Part shown: piece after piece, positions 9,116 to 20,176 of the stretch | How positions within the stretch are numbered: position 1 is the first letter of the stretch | Layout of the letters: every line of letters starts with the position of its first letter | Notes under the pieces: model-generated | Told to the model about the DNA's origin: nothing | Databases searched by the model: none | What the model saw: the letters and a program-made list of their open reading frames with translations, nothing else | Position numbers and translations under genes: made by a program | Assembly: GCF_002929495.1 (NCBI RefSeq) | Contig: NZ_PJJJ01000031.1 | Coordinates: 141,111 to 205,110, forward strand | Length of the DNA: 64,000 nt | Reading direction: 5' to 3' | Origin: Cryobacterium sp. Y82 | Lineage (GTDB): Bacteria > Actinomycetota > Actinomycetes > Actinomycetales > Microbacteriaceae

Positions 9116-10506
9116 GCGTGCGCCTTCTTTACTTTTGCACCGGCGAGCGGCTTTTCGGGTTCATGAAAGTCGGTGTGAACCGGTCGCACGAAGAGGTTCG
9201 CCACAAAGCCGACAACGAGCAGCCCGACCATGGTGAGCAGGGCCGGCTGATAGGCCGCTGCCGTCAACTCACCCGGAGCGCCCTGCGCGTCCAGGAACGA
9301 GTTAACAATGAGCGGACCGGCAATACCGGCCGCCGACCAGGCTGTCAGCAGCCGGCCATGGATGGCTCCCACCTGGAAGGTTCCGAACAGGTCCCGCAGG
9401 TAAGCCGGAGCGGTAGAGAAACCGCCACCGTAGAACGAGATGATGATGAAGGCCAGAAGAACGTAGAGCACTGTCGTGCTCGATCCAAAGAGGGCCAGCA
9501 GCAGGTACAAAACCGTGCCTACGCCCAAGTACATCATGTAGATGTTCTTACGCCCGGTCTTGTCCGACGTGGCTGACCAGGCGAAACGTCCACCCATGTT
9601 GCCCAGTGACAACAAGCCGACAAAACCACCGGCAACGGTCGCGGAGACCAGTGAGTTGCCGTCGTTCTGCCGGAAGAAGTCCTGGATCATCGGTGCAGCC
9701 TGTTCGAGAATGCCGATACCGGCCGTAACGTTGCAGAACAAGACCACCCAGAGCAGCCAGAACTGACGCGTTCGAATGGCATTCTTGGCTGAAACGTGGT
9801 TGTTCGTGACGAGGGCCTTAGCACGCACCTTCGACGGATCGAATCCGGCCGGCACCCAATCAGCAGCCGGAACCTTAATTGTGAAAGCGCCAAACATCAT
9901 GTACGCGAGGTAGACCACGGCGAGGGTAAGAAAAAGCTTGCCCACGGAATCGCCACTGGCCACCCAGTTCGCCGTCCCGGAGTTGGGGTCATAGAGGGCA
10001 AGCAGCGCCGTCGACAACGGGCTGGCGATGAGCGCGCCACCTCCGAAGCCCATGATGGCCATGCCAGTGGCGAGTCCCGGACGGTCCGGAAACCATTTGA
10101 TGAGCGTCGAAACGGGCGAAATGTAGCCGATGCCGAGCCCGATACCACCGATGAAGCCGTAGCCGACGTAGACCAGCCACAGTTGATTCGTGAAGATTCC
10201 GAGCGAACCGATGAGGAATCCGCCCGACCAGAACAGAGCCGCGACGAACATGGCCTTGCGCGGCCCGTTGGTGTCGACCCAGGTGCCCATGATGGCCGCC
10301 GACAGACCGAGCATCACGATGGCGATTGAGAAGATCACCCCGATCTGCACCAGGCTGGCCTCGAAGTGCGCCACGAGCGCCGTCTTGTAGACACTCGTGG
10401 CGTACGCCTGGCCGATACAGAGGTGCACGGCCAGTGCGGCCGGCGGAATCAGCCAGCGATTAAATCCGGGTGGGGCAATAGTGCGGTCTCGATCGAGCCA
10501 GCTCAT
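9112..10506 (-). CDS. OFA-family (oxalate/formate antiporter-like) MFS transporter
   Basis: The chosen ATG at 10506 (MSWLDRDRTIAPPGFNRW...) gives 464 residues and has AAGGA about seven bases upstream; the open frame runs further but without a ribosome site or typical sequence. The product has twelve predicted membrane helices and OFA-family features: the PPAALAVHLCIGQAYATSVY first helix, the VDTNGPRKAM loop between helices 2 and 3 and FYGGGFSTAPAYLRDLFG in the second half. Members exchange oxalate, formate or related small carboxylates across the membrane. It is divergent from an FdhF/YdeP oxidoreductase and coupled to a 33-residue peptide, so formate or a related acid is a reasonable but unproven substrate. 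Confidence 0.87.
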   Translation of the reverse strand: MSWLDRDRTIAPPGFNRWLIPPAALAVHLCIGQAYATSVYKTALVAHFEASLVQIGVIFSIAIVMLGLSAAIMGTWVDTNGPRKAMFVAALFWSGGFLIGSLGIFTNQLWLVYVGYGFIGGIGLGIGYISPVSTLIKWFPDRPGLATGMAIMGFGGGALIASPLSTALLALYDPNSGTANWVASGDSVGKLFLTLAVVYLAYMMFGAFTIKVPAADWVPAGFDPSKVRAKALVTNNHVSAKNAIRTRQFWLLWVVLFCNVTAGIGILEQAAPMIQDFFRQNDGNSLVSATVAGGFVGLLSLGNMGGRFAWSATSDKTGRKNIYMMYLGVGTVLYLLLALFGSSTTVLYVLLAFIIISFYGGGFSTAPAYLRDLFGTFQVGAIHGRLLTAWSAAGIAGPLIVNSFLDAQGAPGELTAAAYQPALLTMVGLLVVGFVANLFVRPVHTDFHEPEKPLAGAKVKKAHA

Positions 10507-10651
10507 GGGGCGTCCTTGCTGCCGGTAAGGCGATAGCGACTCTGCTGTGCGTTTCGGCTGTCCACGAGGACCGTGAACGTACTCCGCGAACAAATAGATT
10601 GAATGGTCTGCGGAGGCAATCCTAGATGATCCACGGAGCAAACTTCGTTCC

Positions 10652-10668
10652 AAAATGTTACCCATTTT
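10652..10668. promoter_or_regulatory. Inverted repeat in the divergent transporter/oxidoreductase promoter region
   Basis: AAAATG (10652-10657) and CATTTT (10663-10668) form a perfect dyad around five bases, in AT-rich DNA that stands out from its surroundings. It lies between the start codons of the OFA transporter (10506) and the FdhF/YdeP gene (10713), 45 bases before the latter, where an operator or promoter element is expected. The binding protein is unknown. Confidence 0.45.
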
Positions 10669-10676
10669 ATGATTCG

Positions 10677-10688
10677 GGGGAATTCCCC
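10677..10688. promoter_or_regulatory. Perfect 12-base palindrome before the FdhF/YdeP gene
   Basis: GGGGAATTCCCC is fully self-complementary and lies 25 bases ahead of the chosen start at 10713, just past the AAAATG dyad. It could be an operator, or a short hairpin in the 5' leader. Confidence 0.4.
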
Positions 10689-10712
10689 TATCCGGCAAGG
10701 CAGGATGGGTAC

Positions 10713-13013
<2,301 letters not shown>

Positions 13014-13019
13014 CCTGAG

Positions 13020-13871
13020 TTAGGCGGCCTGCTCGTCACGCTGTGCGTCGACGATCCGGTCGCCGCCGGCGTAGACGACCATGGAGTTGCCGCGGAGAAA
13101 GCCGATGAGGGTCATGCCGACCTCGGCGGCGAACTCCGCGGCGAGCGACGAGGGCGCCGAGACCGCCGCGAGCACCGGAATGCCCGCCATCAGGGCTTTC
13201 TGGGTGAGTTCAAAACTCGCCCTGCTCGACACCATTAGCACGGTGCCGGTCAGCGGCAGCCTGTTCTCTTTGACCGCCCAGCCGATGACCTTGTCGACGG
13301 CGTTGTGCCGGCCGACATCTTCGCGCAAAACGAGGAGTTCGCCGGTGGCGGCATCGAACAGTCCGGCAGCGTGAATGCCGCCGGTCTTCTCAAACACGTT
13401 CTGTCCGGCGCGCAGCTTCTCGGGAAAAGTCGTCAACGCTTCGGCAGTCACTCGCACCGCGTCATGGGCTATCTCGAAAACTGATTTGGTGCGCACGGCG
13501 TCGATGCTCTCCTTGCCGCACAGGCCACAGGAGCTATTGGTGATGAGGGAGCGCTCCAGGCTCGGTGCCGGTGGCGCGACGCCCGCGCCCAGGGTGACAT
13601 CGAGCACGTTATAGGTGTTGACTCCATCGACGGCCCCCGCACAGTAGCGGGCCGAATTGAAGTCTTCACCCTGCGTGATGACGCCCTCCGAGACCAGAAA
13701 CCCCGCCGCAAGGTCGATGTCGTTACCCGGGGTACGCATCGTGACGGCGAGGCGGCGGCCGTTCACTCGAATTTCCAGGGGTTCTTCGACCGCAAGCAGG
13801 TCCTCACCAGCCAGAGGCTGGGCACCAACGGTGATTCGGGTAATTTTGCGTCGTGCGGTAATTCTGTTCAT
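13020..13871 (-). CDS. fdhD: Formate dehydrogenase accessory sulfurtransferase FdhD
   Basis: Starting at ATG 13871 (MNRITARRKITRI), preceded by GGGAG, the product is 283 residues, normal for FdhD. It has VEEPLEIRVNG, NDIDLAAGFLVSEG near residue 50, and the reactive-cysteine loop SSCGLCG (Cys115 and Cys118) that carries sulfur from the cysteine desulfurase to the molybdenum cofactor. The C-terminal EDVGRHNAVDKVIG and VSSRASFELTQKA motifs are also present. It is required to activate formate dehydrogenase-type enzymes and is convergent with the FdhF/YdeP gene. It sits 49 bases downstream of moaA on the same strand, so moaA-fdhD is probably an operon. Confidence 0.93.
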   Translation of the reverse strand: MNRITARRKITRITVGAQPLAGEDLLAVEEPLEIRVNGRRLAVTMRTPGNDIDLAAGFLVSEGVITQGEDFNSARYCAGAVDGVNTYNVLDVTLGAGVAPPAPSLERSLITNSSCGLCGKESIDAVRTKSVFEIAHDAVRVTAEALTTFPEKLRAGQNVFEKTGGIHAAGLFDAATGELLVLREDVGRHNAVDKVIGWAVKENRLPLTGTVLMVSSRASFELTQKALMAGIPVLAAVSAPSSLAAEFAAEVGMTLIGFLRGNSMVVYAGGDRIVDAQRDEQAA

Positions 13872-13920
13872 TTTTAAAGTCTCCCACGCTGGTGCCGTTG
13901 CCGCACTCCAGCGTTGCCGA

Positions 13921-15039
13921 TTAGCCGCCGATGTAGGACATTTCGATTTTCTTGGCACCAGATGCCCGCAGCTCACTGGTCTTCGCGCTCCGCAGCTGCG
14001 AATAGCGGTCGGTGCGCTCCCGCCAGAGGTGCGCCATGACGGTGGAGAGTTCGGCGTCGGAGCAGCCGCCACGCATAAGAGCCCGCAGGTCGTGGCCTTC
14101 GGTGGCGAATAGGCAGGTGAACAACTTGCCGTCAGTCGATACCCGCGCCCGCGAGCAGGTCTGGCAGAAGTTTTGGGTCACGCTCGAGATGACGCCGATC
14201 TCGCCGCCGCCGTCTTGGTAGCGCCAGCGTCGGGAGGTTTCGCCAGTGTAGTTCGGAGCAATCTCTTCGAGCGGCAACTCGGCATGGATACGCGCAATCA
14301 CGTCCTTCGACGGCACGACAGCGCCCATCTCCCAGCCGTTGCTGGTGCCGACGTCCATGAATTCGATAAACCGCAAAATGTGAGGGGTGTCCTTGAAATG
14401 GCGGGCCATGGCCACGATGTCCTGGTCGTTTTTGCCGCGCTGTACCACCATATTGACCTTGACCGGGCCGAGGCCGACCGCTTCGGCCACGTCGATGCCG
14501 TTCAGTACCTTCGCCACGGGAAACTTCACGTCGTTCATGGTGCGAAACGTGGTGTCGTCAAGCGAGTCGAGCGACACGGTTACTCGTTTCAAGCCGGCAT
14601 CCTTGAGCGCCTGCGCCTTGACGGCCAGCGCCGACCCGTTGGTGGTGAGCGCGATGTCGATCTCACGTCCATCGGGAGTGCGCAGCTCGGCCAGCAGGGC
14701 GATGAGGTCTTCGAGCCCCTTGCGCAGCAGTGGTTCACCGCCGGTCAGCCGAATCTTCTCAACGCCATGGGCAACGGCCACGCGCGCGAGCCGGGTCAGC
14801 TCTTCGAAGCTGAGGAGTTCGTCATGTTCCATGAACGCAAAGTCTCGACCGAAGATCTCCTTCGGCATGCAATACACACAGCGAAAGTTACATCGGTCGG
14901 TGACGCTCAGGCGCAGGTCGTGCAACGGTCGGTTCATCCGGTCGGTCACGGTGCCGGTAGGTGTTTCGAGGTTCAATGGAATGTCCGCGCGCTCTCGATA
15001 GAAGCGCGGAGCTGGAAGTGCAAGGTCGGCGCCGGTCAT
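13921..15039 (-). CDS. moaA: GTP 3',8-cyclase MoaA (molybdenum cofactor biosynthesis)
   Basis: A 372-residue radical SAM enzyme. Cys50, Cys54 and Cys57 in [13 protein letters not shown] bind the SAM-coordinating [4Fe-4S] cluster; the second cluster is bound by the C-terminal cysteines in [35 protein letters not shown] and the C-terminal double glycine (SYIGG) are also family hallmarks. MoaA rearranges GTP as the first step of molybdopterin synthesis. The ATG at 15039 follows GGGTGGAAAC. It is the first gene of a likely moaA-fdhD operon and would serve the molybdoenzymes encoded in this window; other Moco genes (moaC, moaE, moeA) are not in the window. Confidence 0.96.
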   Translation of the reverse strand: MTGADLALPAPRFYRERADIPLNLETPTGTVTDRMNRPLHDLRLSVTDRCNFRCVYCMPKEIFGRDFAFMEHDELLSFEELTRLARVAVAHGVEKIRLTGGEPLLRKGLEDLIALLAELRTPDGREIDIALTTNGSALAVKAQALKDAGLKRVTVSLDSLDDTTFRTMNDVKFPVAKVLNGIDVAEAVGLGPVKVNMVVQRGKNDQDIVAMARHFKDTPHILRFIEFMDVGTSNGWEMGAVVPSKDVIARIHAELPLEEIAPNYTGETSRRWRYQDGGGEIGVISSVTQNFCQTCSRARVSTDGKLFTCLFATEGHDLRALMRGGCSDAELSTVMAHLWRERTDRYSQLRSAKTSELRASGAKKIEMSYIGG

Positions 15040-15121
15040 GTTTCCACCCTAACCCCGCGTCCCGCACGGCGATGCCCAGAACTCCGGTTCTAAGCGGATG
15101 CTGATGGACGCCGATACGAGA

Positions 15122-15155
15122 ATGCCCCGCCCGGGAGAGTTCCCGGGCGGGGCAT
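15122..15155 (-). terminator. Strong GC hairpin behind the formaldehyde dehydrogenase gene
   Basis: A perfect 15-base stem (15122-15136 with 15141-15155) closes a four-base loop. On the minus strand it lies just after the stop of the dehydrogenase (15170) and before the moaA start region. The following tract is TTCTCG, so the T-run is poor, but the stem is one of the strongest in the window. Confidence 0.7.
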
Positions 15156-15169
15156 CCGCTTACCTGTTA

Positions 15170-16387
15170 CTAGCCCTTGACGTACCCGTTGGGGTTCAGC
15201 ACGTACTTCGTCGCCGCGCCGGCGTCGAATTCGGCGTAGCCACGCGGGGCATCTTCGAGGCTGATGGCCTGAGCGTTCACGGCCTTGGCGATCTGTACCT
15301 TGTCGTGCAGGATCGCCATCATCAGCTGGCGGTTGTACTTCATCACCGGGCACTGACCCGTGGTGAAGGACAGCGACTTGGCCCAGCCGAGGCCCAGCCG
15401 AATCGACAGCGAGCCCACCTGGGCAGCCTTTTCCTTGGCCCCCGGGTCACCCGTGACATAGAGGCCCGGAATGCCGAGGGCACCGCCGGCAGCGGTAACC
15501 GTCATGAGCGAGTTGAGCACGGTCGCCGGAGCCTCGTGGTCGGCGTCCTTACCGTGACCACGCGCCTCGAAGCCCACGGCGTCGACACCGGCATCGACCT
15601 CCGGCACGCCGAGGATCTGCTCGATCTGCTCCCCAGGCTCGCCCTTGCTGAGGTCGATGGTCTCGCAGCCGAAGCTGCGGGCCTGCGCGAGACGATCCGC
15701 GTTCATGTCACCGACGATGACGACGGCCGCGCCGAGCAGCTGCGCCGAGACGGCGGCCGCGAGGCCCACCGGGCCAGCTCCGGCCACGTACACGGTCGTT
15801 CCGACGCCGGCACCGGCACTGTATGCCCCGTGGAATCCGGTCGGGAAGATGTCGGAGAGCATGGTGAGGTCCATGATTTTTTCGAGCGCCTGGTCCCGGT
15901 CAGGAAACTTCAGCAGGTTCCAGTCGGCGTAGGGAACCAGCACGTACTCGGCCTGGCCTCCCACCCAACCGCCCATGTCGACGTAGCCGTATGCACTACC
16001 CGGACGGTCCGGGTTGACGTTGAGGCAGATACCGGTCTTGCGTTCCTTGCAGTTGCGACAGCGACCGCAGCTGATGTTGAACGGCACCGACACGATGTCG
16101 CCCACCTTGATGAATTCGACGTCGGGGCCAGCTTCGACCACTTCGCCGGTGATTTCGTGACCCAGCACCAGGTTCGCCGGTGCGGTCGTACGGCCACGCA
16201 CCATGTGCTGGTCGGAGCCGCAAATATTGGTGGTCACTGTTTTGAGAATGACGCCGTGCGGCACCTTCCGACCGACGTTGGCCGGGTTGACGCCCGGTCC
16301 GTCTTTGAGTTCGAACGTAGGGTAGTCGATGTCAATGACCTCGACGACTCCGGCGCTCTTGTAGGCAACTGCTCTGTTCCCCGTCAT
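15170..16387 (-). CDS. fdhA: Glutathione-independent formaldehyde dehydrogenase (zinc alcohol dehydrogenase family)
   Basis: The 405-residue protein matches the Pseudomonas putida-type formaldehyde dehydrogenase. It has the catalytic zinc site start NICGSDQHMVRG, the GHEITGEVVE motif, the structural zinc cysteines in CGRCRNCKERKTGIC, and the Rossmann loop VAGAGPVGLAAAV. These enzymes carry tightly bound NAD and convert formaldehyde to formate in the cytoplasm. An AGGAAGG lies six to twelve bases before the ATG. The formate formed could be used by the nearby FdhF/YdeP oxidoreductase. Some members of this subgroup act on other aldehydes by dismutation, so substrate range is not certain. Confidence 0.9.
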   Translation of the reverse strand: MTGNRAVAYKSAGVVEVIDIDYPTFELKDGPGVNPANVGRKVPHGVILKTVTTNICGSDQHMVRGRTTAPANLVLGHEITGEVVEAGPDVEFIKVGDIVSVPFNISCGRCRNCKERKTGICLNVNPDRPGSAYGYVDMGGWVGGQAEYVLVPYADWNLLKFPDRDQALEKIMDLTMLSDIFPTGFHGAYSAGAGVGTTVYVAGAGPVGLAAAVSAQLLGAAVVIVGDMNADRLAQARSFGCETIDLSKGEPGEQIEQILGVPEVDAGVDAVGFEARGHGKDADHEAPATVLNSLMTVTAAGGALGIPGLYVTGDPGAKEKAAQVGSLSIRLGLGWAKSLSFTTGQCPVMKYNRQLMMAILHDKVQIAKAVNAQAISLEDAPRGYAEFDAGAATKYVLNPNGYVKG

Positions 16388-16528
16388 GAACTACCTTCCT
16401 CGTTTTTCTTCGCGGAGCAGGCCAAACGACCTTCTCCACACTGGGTGAGCGCTGCGATTCTGACTACAGCCCTCTTACTCCACCACGGATCTCAGAAATT
16501 ACAATCGGCCAACTCCCAGTTCGTGGCC

Positions 16529-16560
16529 CCCGTTCTGGCCTAGGGAACGACCAGAACGGG
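16529..16560 (-). terminator. Possible terminator behind phoX
   Basis: CCCGTTCTGG (16529-16538) pairs perfectly with CCAGAACGGG (16551-16560) around a 12-base loop, directly after the stop of the phosphatase gene (16568) on the minus strand. There is no T-run, so the call is tentative. Confidence 0.45.
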
Positions 16561-16567
16561 CAGTGAA

Positions 16568-18673
16568 TCAGCTCTTCCAGACCTGCACGACGGATGGCCG
16601 CGGCCCCGCCCACGCACCAGCCGAAGCGGTGGCCCCCAGCGCAACGTAGTCGGGGAATCGGCTGGACTGGGCAGCCCAGTTGCCGTTTTCCCCCGGATGC
16701 TGCACGGCGACATAAACCATCGATTGCTCCGAGCGGATGACCGGGCCGCAGGTCTCCGCCTGGCGCGGCACCGCGAGGAACTGTTGCACCCGCCCGCGCT
16801 CGGGACCGGCGAGCGGAACCTTGAACAGTCCGTCGCAGAATCCAATCGTGCTCGGTGCGCCGTCGGTGGAAATCCACAGGTTGCCCTCGGTGTCGAAGGC
16901 CACGTTGTCTGGGCAGGATATTGGCGACACCTTGTCGCTCGGGAAACCGGCGAAATAGGTGCTCGTGTTGGTCTTCGGGTTTCCGCAGACGAGCAGCAGG
17001 TTCCAGTCGAAGGTCACCGAGGTGACATCAGATCCGGTTTCGGTGATCTCCACGATGTGGCCGTCGCGGTTGATCGCCCGCGGGTTGGGCTCGGTGGCAC
17101 CCTCCTTGCCTGGCAGGCCGCGATCGGTGTTGTTGGTGCAGGCGACATAGATCTTGCCGGTCACCGGGCTCGGCTCGACGTCTTCGCAGCGGTCCATTTT
17201 GGTGGCGCCGACGGCATCCGCTACCAGGCGGGTGTTCACGAGCGCATCATCCGTCGTGAAGCCGGGAACCTGGCAGACGCCGTCGATGACGAGCGCTACC
17301 CACTGTCCGGTGCCGTCGAAGCGTCCGTCGGCCGGCAGCTGGCCGGTGCCGGTGATCTCGGCGGCCGGCGAGTTGCCCGCGAACCGGGCCACGTACAGGG
17401 AGCCCCTGGTGAGCAGGGATTTGTTGTGGCTGCGCGCCTTCGGGCTCTTTTTCTTGTCGAAGCGGTCGTGGGAGACGAACTTATAGAGGTAGTCGAAGCG
17501 TTCGTCGTCGCCCATGTAGGCGGCGACATGGCCGGTCTTTCCGACGATAACGTTGGCGCCTTCGTGCTTGAACCGGCCGAGGGCTGTGTGCTTGACCGGG
17601 GGCTCGTCCGGTGCCTCCGGGTCGATCTCCACGATCCAACCGAATCTGTTCGGCTCGTTCTCGTTGCCGGCGACAGTGGCGTCGAAGCGGTCATCGATCT
17701 GTTCCCAGAGCCGACCGGTGGGGCGGTTGGCCAGGCCATAGCGGGCATCAGCTGCACTGGTGCCCGTGGTGCGAAAGTAGCCGTTGAAGTTCTCTTCGCC
17801 GGAGAGCACCGTGCCCCAGGGCGTGGTGCCGCCGGCGCAGTTGCCGAGGGTGCCGAGCACGGTGCGGCCGGTGGGGTCGCCCTTCGTCTTCAGCAGATCA
17901 CTGCCGGCGGCCGGACCGGTAACGGTGAACGGTGTGCTCGCGGTGATGCGCCGGTTGAGGCGGTCACCCACCCGGTAGGTCCAGGGTTGGCCGGCGCGCT
18001 TTCGTTCGAGGGCGACCACGGACATGCCGTGGGCCATCATGGCAATGCGACGCTGCTCATCCGCTTCGGCCGGTGTGGTGGCGGGGGCGAACATGATGTT
18101 CTCATTGGTGTACTCGTGATTGGTGACGAGGATGCCGTCCCGCCCCTTGCGCCCCGGACCCTCGAGGATGTCGAGGTAATCGTTGTTGTAGCCGAACTGG
18201 AGGGCCTGCGACGCGGCCGTCTGGTGTTCCGGGTCGAACCGATCGGTGGCGGCGAACAGCGGGTCCCCCCAGCGGATGATGGGGTTCCAGGAATAGCCGG
18301 CGGGCACCGAAAAGGCGTCGACGGCGGCCGGAACGGGCGCGATCGGCGTGAATGCGAGGCCCCGGCTGGCTGGACCGCCGGGTGCCGCCAAGGCGGGTAC
18401 CGACTGGCCCGACCCGAGTACGATCGCCGCAGCACCCACGCCCGCGCCCACGAGCAGGGAACGACGGCTCAGGGCAGCGCCGACGATGTCGCGAAAGTAG
18501 TCGTTCTTGCTCTCGTTGGGCACCGGGTGGAAGCAGGCGTCAGCGCACTTGAGGTGGCAGGTGACCGCGCTGCGCTTGCCGAGCGTGTGCCCCTCCATGG
18601 GAAGCAGCGGCAACAACGGCCGATCACGATCGGTCGCGTGCTGGCGGGGGCCGGTGGATTCACGATTCAGCAT
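16568..18673 (-). CDS. phoX: PhoX-family alkaline phosphatase, Tat-exported
   Basis: From the ATG at 18673 (MLNRESTGPR) the protein is 701 residues. I prefer this to the in-frame ATG at 18688 because GAGGAG lies within the extra codons at proper distance from 18673. A twin-arginine signal sits well inside the protein: ALSRRSLLVGAG at residues 67-78, followed by a hydrophobic stretch and an Ala-rich cleavage region, as is typical of PhoX. The body has the DUF839 fold with VTNHEYTNEN, PWGTVLSGEENFNGYF, GWIVEIDPEAP and KEGATEPNPRAINRDGHIVEI. PhoX is a periplasmic or extracellular iron/calcium phosphomonoesterase used in phosphate starvation. A candidate PHO box lies about 70 bases upstream. Confidence 0.9.
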   Translation of the reverse strand: MLNRESTGPRQHATDRDRPLLPLLPMEGHTLGKRSAVTCHLKCADACFHPVPNESKNDYFRDIVGAALSRRSLLVGAGVGAAAIVLGSGQSVPALAAPGGPASRGLAFTPIAPVPAAVDAFSVPAGYSWNPIIRWGDPLFAATDRFDPEHQTAASQALQFGYNNDYLDILEGPGRKGRDGILVTNHEYTNENIMFAPATTPAEADEQRRIAMMAHGMSVVALERKRAGQPWTYRVGDRLNRRITASTPFTVTGPAAGSDLLKTKGDPTGRTVLGTLGNCAGGTTPWGTVLSGEENFNGYFRTTGTSAADARYGLANRPTGRLWEQIDDRFDATVAGNENEPNRFGWIVEIDPEAPDEPPVKHTALGRFKHEGANVIVGKTGHVAAYMGDDERFDYLYKFVSHDRFDKKKSPKARSHNKSLLTRGSLYVARFAGNSPAAEITGTGQLPADGRFDGTGQWVALVIDGVCQVPGFTTDDALVNTRLVADAVGATKMDRCEDVEPSPVTGKIYVACTNNTDRGLPGKEGATEPNPRAINRDGHIVEITETGSDVTSVTFDWNLLLVCGNPKTNTSTYFAGFPSDKVSPISCPDNVAFDTEGNLWISTDGAPSTIGFCDGLFKVPLAGPERGRVQQFLAVPRQAETCGPVIRSEQSMVYVAVQHPGENGNWAAQSSRFPDYVALGATASAGAWAGPRPSVVQVWKS

Positions 18674-18743
18674 GCGAGCGCTCCTCATGGTTAGGGTGAG
18701 CCCCGAACTGGGGGCAGACCTACCCTGCCGCCGCTCGGTGTCC

Positions 18744-18765
18744 CGGGGGTTAACCGAACATGAAC
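18744..18765 (-). promoter_or_regulatory. Candidate PHO box (PhoP site) upstream of phoX
   Basis: Read on the minus strand, two 11-base units follow each other without a gap: GTTCATGTTCG (18765 to 18755) and GTTAACCCCCG (18754 to 18744). Actinobacterial PhoP binds tandem 11-base units of the GTTCACC type, so unit length, spacing and GTTnA core fit. The site is about 70 bases before the phoX start. It is a pattern match only. Confidence 0.55.
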
Positions 18766-18782
18766 GCTTGAAGCTGATAGCG

Positions 18783-20141
18783 CTACAAAACGATGAGCCC
18801 GATCACCCAAACGGCGGCGAAACCGGCGACACCCTGAATTGCCGTGGCCGGGGTGAGCGTGCGGTATGCGGTCGCTACTGGAATACGGCTGAGCTGCGAC
18901 ACCACCCAGAAGAAGCTGTCGTTGGCGTGCGAGACCACCATGGCACCGGCGCCGATCGCGAGCACTGAAAGTACCTTGCCCAGGTCAGAATCAAGACCGA
19001 GCGCCGGCAGCAGGGGCAACAGCAACACGGAGGTGGTCACCATCGCTACCGTAGATGAGCCCTGGGCAGTCTTGAGTGCGGCCGAGATCACGAACGGCAC
19101 GGCGAGCCCGAGGCCGAGGGTCGACAGGGAGCTGCCGAGGAAGTCGGTGAGGTCGGAAGCGGCGAGAACGGCTCCGAAGGCAGCTCCGGAGGCCGTGATC
19201 AGCAGGATGGGTGCCGAGATGCGAATGCCCTCTGTGACGCGTTCGCCGAACATGTCGAGCTTGCCCTTGCCCCGCAGGAGAAACAGGGAGGCGAGCAAGC
19301 CGACGGCCAGGGCGATAACGGGGGTGCCGAGAAAAACAACGGCTAGGTACAGGCCGGACTCGCCGAACGGCAGACTGGGAAGCTTGGCGATCGAGGCGAT
19401 GCAGATCAGCAGGATCGGCGCGAGAATCGGCAAAAAGGCCATGAACGCGTTGGGCAGTTTGCCGTAGGAGGCGCGAATCTTGTCGTAGTCCTGCTCATCT
19501 TCTTCGCCGGCCACTTCCGGCATGAGCTCGATGTTCTTCGTCAGGAACCGGTTCGCCCAGAGCAGCCCGGCCGCCGCAGAAACCGCAGCGGCAATCAGGC
19601 CGAATCCGATGATCAGTCCGAGCTGGTCGATGACGTTGAGATTGCCGGCAGCGGCGAGCGGTCCTGGGGTCGGCGGCACGAACACGTGGGTAGCGTACAG
19701 GCCGGTCATCAGCGCAATCGTCATCGCCACCAGCGACACCTTGGCGCGGGCGGCGAGCGATTTCTTGAGCGAATTCAGAATGACGAATCCGGAGTCACAG
19801 AACACCGGGATCGACACGATGAAGCCGATGACGCTCATGGTGAGGGTCGGGAATCGAGTGCCCAGCACCCGAATGAGTGCTTCGGCCATGGCGATGGCGG
19901 CGCCGGTGCGCTCGAGGATCACCCCGATGATGGTGCCGAACAGAATGATCAGACCGATATTTCCGAGAGTGGCGCCGAAGGCCGTCGTGATGGTCGGGGC
20001 GATCGTGTCGACCGGCAACCCGAATGCGAAACCACCGACTAAGGCGGCGGCGAGCAAAGCGAGAAAGGGATTGATTTTCAGCTTCGCGGTGGCGAAGACG
20101 ATTGCGGCGACGAGAGTCACCAGGATGGCGATGCTCAGCAT
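18783..20141 (-). CDS. GntP-family gluconate/glycerate:H+ symporter
   Basis: From the ATG at 20141 (MLSIAILVTLVAAIVFATAKLK) the protein is 452 residues with about twelve membrane helices, the usual GntP size. The open frame extends upstream, but those residues are Arg-rich and unlike the family. Family features include KINPFLALLAAALVGG, IPVFCDSGFVILNSL, the PPTPGPLAAAGNL loop and VSHANDSFFWVVSQLS near the C-terminus. GntP proteins import sugar acids such as gluconate, fructuronate or glycerate. It is the last gene of a cdaR-glycerate kinase-permease set (gaps 75 and 35 bases), so glycerate is a likely substrate. Confidence 0.87.
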   Translation of the reverse strand: MLSIAILVTLVAAIVFATAKLKINPFLALLAAALVGGFAFGLPVDTIAPTITTAFGATLGNIGLIILFGTIIGVILERTGAAIAMAEALIRVLGTRFPTLTMSVIGFIVSIPVFCDSGFVILNSLKKSLAARAKVSLVAMTIALMTGLYATHVFVPPTPGPLAAAGNLNVIDQLGLIIGFGLIAAAVSAAAGLLWANRFLTKNIELMPEVAGEEDEQDYDKIRASYGKLPNAFMAFLPILAPILLICIASIAKLPSLPFGESGLYLAVVFLGTPVIALAVGLLASLFLLRGKGKLDMFGERVTEGIRISAPILLITASGAAFGAVLAASDLTDFLGSSLSTLGLGLAVPFVISAALKTAQGSSTVAMVTTSVLLLPLLPALGLDSDLGKVLSVLAIGAGAMVVSHANDSFFWVVSQLSRIPVATAYRTLTPATAIQGVAGFAAVWVIGLIVL

Positions 20142-20176
20142 TGAGAGGGCCTTTCTATTTCTGGGTGGAGCGGCAA

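Noticed and set aside
16697..18694. A 665-codon open frame antisense to phoX
   Set aside because: It lies exactly opposite a gene with a clear PhoX fold; long antisense frames are common in GC-rich DNA with third-position bias and this one shows no known motifs.
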